Assembly: GCA_003117195.1 (NCBI GenBank)
Contig: BDSI01000011.1
Location: 410,901-474,900 of the forward strand
Source: Eudorina sp. 2006-703-Eu-15
Taxonomy: Eukaryota > Chlorophyta > Chlorophyceae > Chlamydomonadales > Volvocaceae
DNA length: 64,000 nt
Direction of reading: 5' to 3'
This document shows, piece after piece, positions 10,268 through 22,289 of this stretch. The notes beneath the pieces are model-generated. The model saw nothing but the letters and a program-made list of their open reading frames with translations. It did no database searches and was not told the DNA's origin. How positions within the stretch are numbered: position 1 is the first letter of the stretch; each line of letters starts with the position of its first letter. Position numbers and translations under genes: made by a program.

Positions 10268-13200
10268 ATGGCTAACGCTAATGCCTCGGCTACCTACTTG
10301 GCTAAGGCCAAGGCATCTGACAACAACGCCGTGAAGTCTCCCGCCATCAAGAAGGCTCAGACCAAGAAGCAGAGCTCGCTCGGTGCGTTCGTGCGCAAGG
10401 TGCCCCTGCCCGCATCCTACACGGCCCGCTCGCCGCGGAGGCAGCAAGCTCCTACGAATCCTATCGAGATCATTGAAATTGATTCAAGCCCGGAGACTAT
10501 GCCGGTAAGTCTCAGTGATGACTGAGTAGGGTTCCAAAACTGTTGCTCTTTGCCGTGCGCCTTACTGGTTCATTGGGCACTCCCCGCATTTCCCATAGGT
10601 GCGCAAGGCGGCTACGAACTTCAATGGCACCAACCTCAATATCATCGAGCGTTTGGATGCTGCTGCGCCTCCGCGGACCGTGTCTGCATCACCCAAGGCC
10701 CCCAAGCCCGCCGCTACGCCCTCGCCCAACAAGCCCACCCCGTCAGCTGCCGCGCCCTCACCCAAGGCCCCCAAGCCCGCCGATACGCCCTCGCCCAACA
10801 AGCCCACCCCGTCGGCTGCCGCGCCCTCACCCAAGGCCCCAAGCCCGCCGATACGCCCTCGCCCAACAAGCCCACCCCGTCGGCTGCCGCGCCCTCACCC
10901 AAGGCCCCAAGCCCGCCGATACGCCCTCGCCCAACAAGCCCACCCCGTCGGCTGCAGCGCCTTCACCTTCGGCTCCCAAGCCCGCCGATACGCCCTCGCC
11001 CAACAAGCCCACCCCGTCGGCTGCAGCGCCTTCACCTTCGGCTCCCAAGACTTCGCCCAACAACCCCACCCCGTCGGCTGCCGCGCCTTCATCCTCACCC
11101 TCCCGGAAGAAGCCCACCCCCCCCTCGCCCTCATCACCTTCCCGCAGCAAGGGCTCGCCCCGCAGGGCGCTCCCAAAGGCTGGCGCGAAAGCTCGTGGCA
11201 CTGGGCAGCGAGGTAGGTAACTGATAGATATCTGGATGTGTGCTGTGCGGTTTGCTTGAGAGCGCTGCTTTTCCTGTCATGCGTTTTAACGGCTTCCTGT
11301 AAGTTGCCCAATGGATTGCTACTTGTCATTGCTATGACCCGCCCGCATCTTGCCCTGTTCTTTCCGTGTGTGCAGCCTGGGACTGCGAGAAGTACCGGCG
11401 TACGGTCGACGCCGACAACCAAAGCAGCGGGATTTTGGCGAAGTTTCTCTGGGTGATCCGCCTGCCCCAATGCACATACCAGTGCCGCATCTGCTTGGAT
11501 CAGAAGCTGAGGAACTCCTTCACCGCCAAAGACGGGACATCGGTACGCACGTCGGGGATACTTCACTTTGCCTATTGGGGACACCTGTGACATTCGGCGG
11601 ACTGTAAGGGGCAGTGCGTGAAATGCTATTATGCGTCTAAGGGCAGCATTGATGCGCATCATTGCTGCATTTGTGATTCCGCTCGCCAGGTCATCAGCCC
11701 ATCGGAGCTTGGCCGGCACACCTCCACCATGCAGCACAAGCAGGCGGAGCTGGCTGCGGCGCGGAAGATGAAGGGCGTTTTGGCCACCACCCTAAACGAA
11801 ATGTCGGCCATGGCCGACAAGGTGGCCGAGCCTGTGGTGGCCCAACTCATGCGCACTGTGTTCTACACGGCCAAGAAAAACCAGGTTCGTTGTCTCACCT
11901 GTTTAGGTCGGCCACTCACCCCATACGTGCTGTGTAGTGCTGGTTATCTTTGCGTGACAGGGCTTATTTGCAATGCCCGTGTACATGCATCTCTGCTTAA
12001 CTAGACAAATAACCTACCGTCCCTCCCCTGATCAACCTATCCATCGATTCTCGCCCCGCAGTCCCTGAGGAGCTATGTGGACCTTGCGGCCTTGCTTGCC
12101 GCCTCCGACGCGACGCACATCAAGATCGCAGGCCCCTACCAGTCTCGGCCTGCAGGCATGGAGATGCTGGACAGCCTTTCGGAGGTACGAAGGGGCATAT
12201 GGGGTCACACTATGTTGTGGCCAGGGTCGCCTAGCATGGCATGTTGCAGTTGTGAGTGACACCCTGCCTTTACACACACCGACCCTTCATGACAAACCTG
12301 GTGAATGTGTTTCTTCTGACTTGCTGAATTCCAGGTGATCGACAAGCAGGAGCTGAAGGCCATCGCGGACTCCGAGTTCCTGGCCATCACCATCGACGAG
12401 TCCACCGACCGGACTATCACCCACCACCTTGCCTTGTATGTGTCGTACTCCGACGAGATGGGCGAGGTCAACAACCGGTACCGGAAGCTGCTGCACATCA
12501 AGGGCAGTGCTAATGCGGCGGCGCTCTTCGACCTCGTAAAGGAGGCCCTGGAGGTACGTTCCCCGCGCAGTTGGGCACCTACAACTATCGGGATGGGCAC
12601 TGCGAATTGATGTGCATGGGCTGTACGGCTGTACCTATCCTACCTCACACACTCTGTAGCCTTGGCAGCGGTCCCTGGGAATCGGGTTTCATGCTGAGAG
12701 CCTGTATATTTGTCGTTGTCCCCTTGCCATCTTTGACCTTTCCAGGAGGACGGCATCGACATGGGCAAGGTTGTCGGCTTCACCAGCGACGGGGCCAGCG
12801 TCATGGTCGGCGAGCACAAGGGTGTTGCGGCACTCCTGAAGAAGGAGTGCCCCGACCTCTTGTCCTTCCACTGCGCCGCCCACAAGCTCGCGCTGTCTTG
12901 CGCGGACCTGTTCAAGGGTGACGAAGACCTGGTGCTGCTGGACACGATGATCTCGAAGATCTACGGCCACTTCAAGGTCTCCCCGCTGCGCAGGGATGAC
13001 CTGCGATCCCTTCAGGAGCTGCTCGGGGCCAAGGAGTACAAGCTCTTGAAGCCCCACACGTGAGTTGTCACCCAAGCAATGGAGACTTCGGCCGCAGCTG
13101 CGAAGTGTGGTAGTGTTGGAATTAACCTGGGCATTCGTTTCGTTTTTTCTCCACAGGGTGAGGTGGCTGTCCCGTTCTCGCTGCATCCGGCGGCTTAAGG

Positions 13201-14477
13201 AGCTGTACCCGGTCCTGCTGGAGTACTTCGAGCAGGAGACTGGTCCCGCCGCCGAAACCATCTACGGCTGGCTGAAGTAAGCAAACATGCATGCGCAGCG
13301 TCTCTCCTTTGTTGCTTTCGTGTTTGGGCTGGGCATGTTTGGTAGCGGCGCATCACGTTCCTGGAATGCTCTGTTCGATTGCTTGTGTGCTTGACTTGAA
13401 CAGTAGGCCTATCTCCCCCCCTTGATTACCAAATTGATTTCCCCACCCGGCGTGCCTTGCCACCAACATGGCTCTTGCCCCGACAGAAACGCAAACAACC
13501 TCATCCTGACGTACATCCTGGATGAGATTCTGGGTGTCACCGCTAAGGTCAGCTGCTGCTTTCAGTCGAGCCAGTTGGCGCTTGTGGATGTGGAGTCGTG
13601 GCTGGAGTCTGAGCTGCGCGCCCTCGAGATCAAGTTCACGTACCACAAGGTCAACGACAAGAGCAACGTGCCGCCCACCTTCAGCGCGGCCATCAATGAG
13701 CTGCTCGCGTCGCTGAAGGAGTCGAGTGGGCGGTGGCATGGGCACGACCTAGAGTTGGGCGCGGGTGGGGCAGTTTCCTGGGCTACGTTTGGGGCGGAGG
13801 TTTTCCGTAAGAAGAAGTACGTCAGCAATCTGTGCACCGATTTGATTGCGTTGATTAGGGACCGCTTCCCCGAAGAGGATCTGGGCCATGCCGCAAAGTT
13901 CCGGATTTTCAGTCCGGAGGTTTTGGCGGCCGTGAAGGAAGGCGCGGCCGAGTCATTTGGATCGGTGGAGATTAAGGCCCTGGGGAAGTGGTACGCAAAG
14001 CGTTTGGGGGGCAATGTCCACGAGGAGTGGAAGCTGCATGCGGTGCACAAGCTGGTCAAGCATGCTAAGCAGGCGAAGGCGCAAGCTCTGGGCAAGGTGC
14101 CATTGCTTGCACGAGAGTTTTACGTGATGGAGGGCGTGTGGCTGAAGCGGCTTGCTCCGTTGGTTTGGAAGCTGGTCCAGATCATGCTGGTCATGCAGCC
14201 AGCCAGCGCTGAGGTGGAGCGGGGTTTCAGCGCAATGAACGACATCAAGTCGTGGGAGCGCACCCAGCTCGACCTGAGCACGCTGGATAAGCTCATGCGC
14301 GTGAGGTTGTGCGGTCCGGAGATCCGGATCAAGCACCAGTCGGAGGACGACCCACCCTACAAGGAGTTCGATGAGCGCATCCTCCCGTTTGCGATGCAGC
14401 ACTGGCACAGCAAGAAGCGCTGTGCTGAGCGCAGCTGCCACGGCCCCCGGCCCAAGCGCGCGGCGAAGGGGGACTGA
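10268..14477 (+). CDS. hAT-family transposase-derived protein with BED-like finger
   Basis: Nine exons: 10268-10504, 10599-11212, 11376-11542, 11690-11884, 12062-12184, 12335-12553, 12746-13059, 13157-13276 and 13487-14477, all GT-AG and phase-compatible outside exon 2. The N-terminus has a basic KKAQTKKQSSLGAFV segment (PIP-box-like) and an acidic-hydrophobic PIEIIEIDSSPE (SUMO-interacting-motif-like). Exon 2 encodes Pro/Ala/Ser repeats. Exons 3-4 hold a BED-like finger (C-R-I-C, then H-T-S-T-M-Q-H). The RNase-H-like core shows TIDESTD, TSDGASVM and the FHCAAHKLAL insertion motif. The C-terminal hAT dimerisation region has SAEVERGFSAMND. Two 1-bp deletions in the repeats shift the frame by two, so about 993 residues are encoded only if these are sequencing errors or are bypassed. 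No terminal inverted repeats or 8-bp target duplication were found, so mobile and domesticated states are both possible. Confidence 0.8.
10692..11095 (+). repeat. Coding 69-bp minisatellite with two 68-bp units
   Basis: Unit starts fall at 10692, 10761, 10830, 10898, 10966 and 11035, so successive lengths are 69, 69, 68, 68 and 69, followed by a shorter degenerate unit. Each full unit encodes 23 residues of the type PKAPKPADTPSPNKPTPS plus AAAPS. The two short units have four Cs where the others have five (AAGGCCCCAAG against AAGGCCCCCAAG). Confidence 0.9.
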
Positions 14478-14600
14478 GTTCTTCCGTTGTGGTGGCGGGA
14501 AAGGAGACTTAGGGGACGTTAAGCATGCTTGCGACGCGAGGCAGGTATCATGCATTGGACTTTCTACTCATAACAACGGCTAACAGAACGGTCATATGAG

Positions 14601-14605
14601 TGTAA
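14601..14605 (+). terminator. Poly(A) signal TGTAA
   Basis: TGTAA 124 bases after the stop codon of the hAT-derived gene, in the same orientation. Confidence 0.5.
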
Positions 14606-14618
14606 CGGTATCCGCAGC

Positions 14619-14663
14619 CCGAGAGATATATATATCTCTCGGAGATATATATATATCTCTCGG
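14619..14663. repeat. Palindromic AT-core repeat
   Basis: A perfect 24-base palindrome (CCGAGAGATATA and its complement, 14619-14642) is followed at once by a second near-identical half (14643-14663). It could form a cruciform or mark the end of a small DNA element. Confidence 0.7.
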
Positions 14664-15151
14664 ACAGATAAAAACTTCTAATCAGGCAACTGCGAATCTC
14701 TGTAGATATGTCGGGCCGTTTCCAGCCGGCAGTATCTCCCCATTGACAGATACTTTCAGCGTTTCGGAGCCAGGTATATCTCTGGCCGTAGATACTCCCA
14801 AAAATAAGATAGCCACCCTGCTGTCACCGATGACCCGCGGGGTCCACTGTAACATCATCGATATCCGCAATCCGGATTGGAAAGGATAGCATGGACTTGT
14901 TCTTTGCGATTGCCCAGTTACAGGAATGTGCTCACATGATTAAGAATCGGCGTGGGTACAACCCCGCAACCGAGTATGTACGACATCCCCGCCACCCGTA
15001 CGGTACTACAGCCCTCCCTCGTCCAGAACTGAAGCCGCTTCACTCCTGGACGCCGCGTCTGAAGGCCGCGGTCGGAGATACGTACCGGGAGGGTGACCCT
15101 CGGGACATGGAAGAAGCCCTATCCACCCGCAGGGAGCGGCGCCGGTGCTAT

Positions 15152-15185
<34 letters not shown>

Positions 15186-17139
15186 ATAGGCCGGAGTTGA
15201 CCCACCCTCATGAGTTCGGCGGGGGATTAACTTCCGCAGCCCAACTAACAACGGTCAAATAACTAAACAACAACGCCTGTGTCCCCGGGGACGCCGAGAA
15301 GCGCTGCCCCACGAGGACACGGGTACGGCAAACACGGCCTGCTGTCCACGAGCGAGAGGCGGGCGCTATGACCCAAAGAATTCCCCAAGCAGCGGTGTTT
15401 CCGCCTAGTCGCGCCTAGTTCGCAGCCCATACGCGCAACGAACGCAGCACGCAAGAGTAAGTGACGCCCTGGCCACGCACGTGACCCCATCACTTCCCAG
15501 AGACCGGCCTACTAAATACACAAGAATCAGTGTCCAGAAACCAAATCGTCCGCAAGCGCCCCGTCTCTCGCCACCGACCCGCATCTATGCCCGCTTGAGC
15601 AATGTAAAAAATGAGCTGAAGCAGGCGCAGCAACTACTGTCGTCCCTTCGTCCTATGGTGTACGGAAGTTGCACGGCACATGTAGCACAGTGACGACCCG
15701 CCTGTGAGGCCTAGGGCTTGAAATTCAACGTGCCGTACACGTGCCGTACACCGTGCAAGACCACCCGTTGCCTCCGTCGCCTCCGTTTCCATATCACATA
15801 AAATATGTATTGCCGTACATACGTGTATCTCTACGGCAACCAGCTGTACCGCGAGGCCGATGTCGTGCCTGCAGACTGCAACGGCGGCGCCGTCTAGGAG
15901 AGCCAGGCACGCCGGGCGGTCCACGCACGCACGCACTCCCTGCCGCACAACGTCCACTTGATAATCATCACGGTTGAATCCAGACGTCTCAGAAAGCTCA
16001 GCTCAGCCAGGGTAGCGCAGCCAAAGAAATCGTCATGTAATGCAAGCACCAACATTTCAGAATCAACCGCACGGTCCTAACCAAGCTGGTCTGGAGATGA
16101 GGAGAAGGCGGCGCACCTGCCTAGTAGCTGCAACTACGTCAGAAAAGACATCAATACGGCAACGGGATTGCCAGCATGCGGGAGCCATGCGCAAAAACAC
16201 TCATGTACGTCACATGTACGGCAATGTACTGCTGCGCCCCCCATACATTCCGTAATAAATAGACAGCGGCGCGGCGCAAAAACGAGGCGCGTGCTCGAGA
16301 GAAGAAGGATAAAAAGAGAGAAGAGGGTTAAGTCACGCACACACACACATGCTTTTCGTATTCCATTTGTCATACCTCATCACAGCGAAACTTGTTTCGC
16401 TGTCTCCTTTATCGCTCTCTACGGGCCAGCAACGCCGCTGCACCTGAGTAAGTCTCCTCGCAGTGCCATCCTGCCCACACCCCACCTCACCCCTCACACC
16501 CACCACACCTCAGCGAAAGTTATTCACAGCCCACCACCGATTATTGATTGACTTGCCGTGCACCAAATCAAAAGCGCCCATGCCCATGCCCATGCAGGCG
16601 CGATGCATCCGCCCCCGCCGCCGCCCGACGCTTTGCTTTAAACGCGCTCGCGTGCTCATTTGGCCACCGCGCACGTGCACGATGCGTACGGTTGACCCTG
16701 TGGTTACTCGCGCTCTGCCTATGGGTTGCATGCGTCTTGCAACCCTCTCTATCTGCTGGTAGGCACTGAGGCCCGGAGGCCCAGACGACTCTTGATGCGT
16801 GGAGGCCCGGAGGCCCAGACTCCACAGTCACACGCCCGGCCGTCCGTGGTGTCCGCTGTTGACCTGATTGCCATGTACGGCCATGTACTGACCTGATTGC
16901 CATGTACGGTTTCATCCACTCGCCACATTTCCCCCGACTCGCCACATCTTGGAGGGCGACAGGAGGCCTGCCAAGAGGAGCCCTGATGGAAGGATACTCC
17001 GAAGCCTCGCAGCATAGCATCCATGTACCGATCCCCCTCACTTGATCGTCCGGGCTCGTGCACAACAGTTACCAACAACATTTACCAAGCACTGGGGGCG
17101 GGGGAGTGCCCGCATACCATCAACGTGGTCCGTACGACG
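14664..17139. other. Repeat-rich stretch without a supported gene
   Basis: The segment 14700-14870 carries TGTCACCGATGACCCGCGGG, shared with 28239-28258. A 123-residue open frame at 14891-15262 runs through a microsatellite and lacks recognisable domains. The rest is full of short GTAC/CGTACGGC-type words and GC-rich open frames without splice partners. Nothing convincing as a gene or RNA gene was seen. Confidence 0.4.
15154..15185 (+). repeat. CAT trinucleotide microsatellite
   Basis: About ten uninterrupted CAT units. Confidence 0.95.
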
Positions 17140-20100
17140 TTACGAGAAGTCACGGACGTACACCCACTGGCCTGGGCCGTACGTACTGCCGGACACGAGG
17201 AAGAGCATGTACGGGCCCGCCGGCGCGACGTTGGCGTTGGGCGGTCCGCGGACGGTGATGGTGTGGCCGTTCTCGCCGGCCTCGTGGTTGGGGTCCGTGT
17301 CGGTGGCGAGGATGCGCAGCGAGATGAGGCGCTGGTGCATGTTGAAGGTGTGGGTGTCGGACGGCGGCGCGACGAGCACGACGGAGGTGACGGTGGCGTT
17401 GGCGTCGGGGATGGTGTAGGCGACGGTGGTGATGTCCTCTGCGGTTCATCGAGGGGTAGGGAGGGGCCAGAAAGGGGTTCAAGCTTAAGGATCCAACGGC
17501 CCCAACCTGTAACGAGAGCGACGACAGGCACCTGATTGGCCCTGTAGAGCCCGCTGTTAACACTCACATCCATTCATTTGCAAAGCAAGCTGCGACATCT
17601 GGATAAGCGATTCGAGCTAGCTCCCAGGAATTGCGAAGCAGGCGCCGGATTGGCCTTGGCCCTATTTGTGGCTTTCGATACGTGCGGCAGCCTGCATGGG
17701 GCCTGGAGGCCCGGGGTCGGCACAGCGGCCTCTGAAAAACGACTGCCGGGCATGCGGCGAGCGCGTCTAAGGCGGACCGAGTGTCGGTACTCGGCAGCAG
17801 CCACTCACCGTAGCCGATGACGATGGGGAAGTTGGTGATGACGGGGCGGTGGTTGGTGTCGTACACGTACGGCGGGTTGAACAGCTCGACGCGGAACTCG
17901 GGGAAGCCGGTGGGGCTGGGGCTGTAGGTGTCGGTCGTCCAGAAGCGGCCGGAGCGGTCGCCGCCCGCAACCATGACGGTGCCGTTGAGGGTCAGGCCGG
18001 CGGTCGAGTGGAGCAGGCGGGCGATCTGGGAGCGGGCCAGCACGGTGAAGCGGCTGCCGGCCGGCGCGTTGGGGTCGTACAGCACCGGCCAGAAGTTGGG
18101 CTCGTTGAGCATGGCGACGCCGCCGGACGCGGCATCGCCCAGCAGGCCACGCTGCGAGGGATGCATGGGGTGGGGGCGGGTGGGAGCGGGTGCGGTCAAG
18201 ACACGTCAGCCTGCCGTGCTCGGTTCTGGATCTGGATCTGGATCCGGAAAGGTGCGGCCTGTCCACACATTCCATTCCAATCATCCAGTACTTTCCAGCA
18301 CTTGACACTCAGAGGAGAACGTATCTCACTACGGTGGCGGGGATACGTGTCCAGGATCCCGGCCCCCCCGGGCGCCCTGTCCGTACAGTGCAGCATGCCG
18401 TACAGCTATCGCACGTCCACAGCATCCCCGCCCACGCCATCCCACCGACCCGCGGGTCAGTACCGTATTCGTACATACCTTGGCGCCGTTAATGAGGAGG
18501 ACGTTGCCGTTGGGCAGCAGCACGCTGGAACCACTGACGCGGGGCAGCGGCATGCGCTCCACCTCCCACGTGCCGATGTCGTACGTGCCGTCGTCCAGGA
18601 TCTTGATCTTGAGCCGCGCACAAAGGTCAACGGCGGTGGTGTTGATCCAGCCCTTGGCCCACTGACCGCCAAACACACTGCAGGAGGGGAGGCGGGCGGG
18701 GCAGAGCACGCACGGGAATCGTGTCAAGGTCTGGAAACGCTGTCGGTAGCTCGGTACCGTATCTTTTCATTACTCCGATCTGCATGCACTTGTCCTGAAC
18801 TCGGCTGACCCGGACAGCCCTTTCCTGCTTTCAATCGCGCTCCGCAGCTCGTCGCATCGCATCGCACTATCCGGCAGCCAACAAGTCATACATATACGCA
18901 CCAGCTCGCCAGCCCAATACAGCCCTGCCGTATCCAGTCGTACAGTTCGTACGCATACATATATATACTCACGCGATCTCGGCGACCGTGTAGTTGTCCT
19001 CGGGGCGCAGCGGCAGCAGCACAGCGGTGCCGCTGAAGGGATACTGCGTGTTCATGCCCTTGGCCTCCGGGATGTCCTTCCAAGTGGGCAGCTCCAGCAC
19101 CGTCTTGCCCGTCAGGGGTTGGATGATCTGGCCGTACGTGTTGGACCACACGAAGAAGTCACCGGTGGGCAGCACGAAGACGAAGGGGTAGTAGAAGTAC
19201 CTGGCCGATCGAAGGGGTACGGGTTTCGGAAGGGTCGGGGGGAAAGGTTAGTCGGGGGAAGGAAGGAGCGTGTCGGGGGACGAGGTCAACGACTAGGTCA
19301 ACGTGCGTACTGCATCGCGGTACTGACGAGTCAGGGGCTTGCCTCCCAATTGGCGCTACCTGCCCAGGATACCCTCCGTTCCTGACGTACTTGGTGTACG
19401 ACAGGAAGATCTTGTCCATCGGGAAGACTTTGGTGGTGGCCGGGTTGGCGGGGTCCCACAGCTCGTAAAAGGGGTTCTGCAAACCGTCCTTGCGCGTGGG
19501 GCCCACGGGGGAGGGGCTGTCACTCATGATGGTGACCATGCCGTTGGGCAGTCGGGTGGCTGTGGCTAGCCAGTGGCCGTACTGCAGCTGCCCGACGCTG
19601 CGCAGCGCGAGGTCGTCGACGTTCAGGACTTGAACTCCCTGCAGGGCCAAGGGTTCAAGGGGCTGCGTTGGCGCCGGGGAGGGTGATGCCTGGTGATGAG
19701 TCCGGATGTGCGCCGGATGAGGACGGAGGTCCACGGAGAAGAGGACAACACTTTACAAAACAATTCTCGTGTCTTTTTTGAGGCTTTCGTCCCTATGGAC
19801 GAAAAGGGGTCACTTTCGCCCGTTTCGGAGTCCGAGAGCGGCTTCGTACGGGATCCAAGCTTCGAAAGGAAAAAACACAATTCACACAGCAAGGCAAGAG
19901 ATAACATCCTGTACCGTATTCGCGGCAGCGTTGTCGCCAGCTCTAAACGTAACGACAGAAAGCTCCGCGATATCGTACAAAGGATTCAAACTTAAAAACC
20001 TATCAGATGCGAGATGCAACTATTCTCATGCATTTGTCTTGCAGCATACGATACATAGATATATAATTATTGTTATTGATTTCTTCTGCCAGCTGCAGTT

Positions 20101-20834
20101 CCGTTCAGAGCACCTACCCGGCGGCCCTCTGGGTAGCTGCTCTGCGGCTTGTGGCCCGCGAGGACGGCGACGGTGCCGTTCTCCAGGAAAGTGTGGCCGC
20201 AGTTTTCCATGCTCAGCTTACAGGCGACGTTGCTGAACTTGCCGGTGACAGCGTCCATGAGGCCAGCGTTGTAGTGCTGGCGGTCTGGGTGCGGGGTGAC
20301 GGGACGCTCCATGAACAGGAACTTGTTGGTGTCTGCGAGGAAGGCGAGGACCGAGGGGCGCATACCGGACGAATGGGTTGCAGATACAAAGGCACTGTGC
20401 AGGCTGCTGGCTAGGTGCCTGAATTGGTTGGGAGGCTCCAAGCTTTTTCCACGCTGTGCGGAGGGAGGTGCTCAGGGCTGATACCCAATGGCGGACCTTT
20501 CTACGCGAGCGGATAGGCTTACCGGGCACAGCGACCATCTGCACACCGACACAGTTGGAGACTCCAAGTGGTTCGAATTTTCCATAGACGGCGGGGTCGG
20601 CGCTGCGGTGGCATCCGTTTCGTGCGGCGGCAAGAGAGTCTCAGTTCAGGATTGGACACGCGTGCAGAAAAGAAGACGCAATAAATAGTATGTCTGTTTC
20701 GTATTTTTAGAAGTTAACCTTGCACAGACGATAACGGTTGCCGGTACAGTACATGCCTGGTCGCCAACTTACTCCTCAGCTCGCACGCCGGCGCACAAGG
20801 CGCATATAATTGTCACAATTGCTACGCGACGCAT
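17140..20834 (-). CDS. Secreted glyoxal/galactose-oxidase-like protein, probably without copper-radical activity
   Basis: Eight exons, right to left: 20834-20773, 20602-20523, 20332-20118, 19638-19391, 19200-18973, 18677-18479, 18151-17809 and 17438-17140. Phases 2,1,0,2,2,0,1 agree throughout and give 557 residues. Exon 1 encodes a signal peptide (MRRVAIVTIICALCAGVRA). Kelch-like motifs follow, for example ENGTVAVLAGH, TRLPNGMV, VSGSSVLLPNGNVLLING and LNGTVMVAGGD. The last exon matches the C-terminal DUF1929 domain of glyoxal oxidases. Compared with the family active site, the cysteine (NCGHT, Cys92) and both histidines (RLLHS, His392; SDTHTF, His488) are kept, but the two copper-radical tyrosines fall at leucines (GHWLAT, Leu143; RLLH, Leu391). 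The fold assignment is firm; loss of oxidase chemistry is inferred from this motif alignment. Its likely site is the extracellular matrix or secretory pathway. Confidence 0.82.
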
Positions 20835-21918
20835 GTTTGGTGATCGCTATTTTACGACTTGATAAAAAGCTGTCGGACGCACGGGGTCGTTGCAACGGGT
20901 CAGCAACTTGTGCGATATACAGCAGCTTTCCTCACTAAATGTCAGCCGTTATGTTGGGTTGAAGATATGGCCGAAATACTAATTCGTGCGAGTAATGGGC
21001 AGGCAGTGGTTGGAGCTGCTTCCCAAAGTTCCGCACTGTCTTATGTGGTTAAGAGGAGCAAGTGTGGTGTTTGGCCAGTTTACAAACGCCATTTATACCT
21101 ATCAGGGCGACAACAGCTGCTGCGCAACTGGCCTGGCCGTCATACATTTGTCATCATCACGATGACGAACCGTCACCTGTACCGGCAGAGTCGGACGACG
21201 TTGTTGCGCGCGAAGCCTAACAAGCCAGAAACTGTTTTCCTGAAATCCTTTGTTGAGTTAGGTTGTCTCCGGAATATCTTTCACAATTTCCGTCACACTA
21301 CGTTGTTGGGTTGCAGCAACGCCCGGTACTCGTACAACGGCCTGCCTTTAGTACACCATCATCGCCGTTTGATTATTTCATGCAAGTAGTATTCAGAAAC
21401 ACCAAATATTTTCATTCTTTTGAGTGTTCTTCGTATGCGAAGATTTGCGCCCGGTGCCAGGCGGCGAAGTTCCTTTTGTGTCGGCGACGGACCCGATTTT
21501 CAGCTCACGAAACTGTTTCATATGCAAGTGATATCAGGTGATATGAATGTAATGCTTACTAATTATTTAATCAATGCAAGCTATGTCCCATGTCGAAACC
21601 AATATCGTCCGTCAACCGAGCCCGTCCGAGCCCGCCATTTCAGGACAGGACAGAGGACACCCTTGGTACAAGAGCCGTCCCTAGCCGTCCTTCCCATTGC
21701 GATGGACTGCACAAAAAATCAAAACCGAAAGCGTGGACACATGTTATAGTTTGGGTTACGGATAAATTGCTTAAAGGAGCCGTCGAGCCTCATCCCCGCC
21801 CACGCCCTGCCAGGGAGGGCATCTAAGTTGCTGATACGTGGTAACCAAATGATTACAAGTATATATAAGTACTTATAGGTTTAAGTACTTAGGCGCTAAC
21901 GGGTCGATGTATTATAAG
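20835..21918. other. Upstream region, no supported gene
   Basis: Comparatively AT-rich sequence upstream of the oxidase-like gene. Open frames such as 20859-21389 show no domain or splice evidence. Promoter elements for the minus-strand gene must lie here, but no clear TATA box was seen. Confidence 0.35.
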
Positions 21919-22275
21919 TACACTGACACAGGCACTTGTTAGACTAGCAATCCGATCTCGCATGGCGACGGCGCGGGCCTTGAGCCACACCACACTCCTT
22001 CTTGCCCGTCCCCACACAAGGCAACCCCCGCTCGGAAGCAATTAGGCCCCGCGACCGGCTGCCGCCGAGCTAGCCCCATCCCCGCCCGCGCCCTGCCAGG
22101 GATGCATTATGAGTACACTGACCACAGGCACTTGTCAGACTAGCAATCCGATCTCGCATGGCGACGGCGCGGGCCTCGAACCACATCACACTCCTCCTTG
22201 CCCGTCCCCACACAAGCCAACCCCCGCTCGGAAGCAATTAGGCCCCGCGGCCGGCCGCCGCCGAGCCTCATCCCT
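21919..22275 (+). repeat. Direct repeat, period about 196 bp
   Basis: AGACTAGCAATCCGATCTCG and its following sequence start at 21941 and again at 22137. The copies run through the shared GGAAGCAATTAGGCCCCGCG word with few differences. Confidence 0.8.
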
Positions 22276-22289
22276 GCCAGCGTGGATGC

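Noticed and set aside
14891..15262. 123-residue open frame with an isoleucine run
   Set aside because: The run is a CAT microsatellite, with no domain and no poly(A) signal at a fitting distance.
17849..18808. 319-residue plus-strand open frame
   Set aside because: It is antisense to exons 5-7 of the oxidase-like gene, whose splice phases and motifs are consistent on the minus strand.
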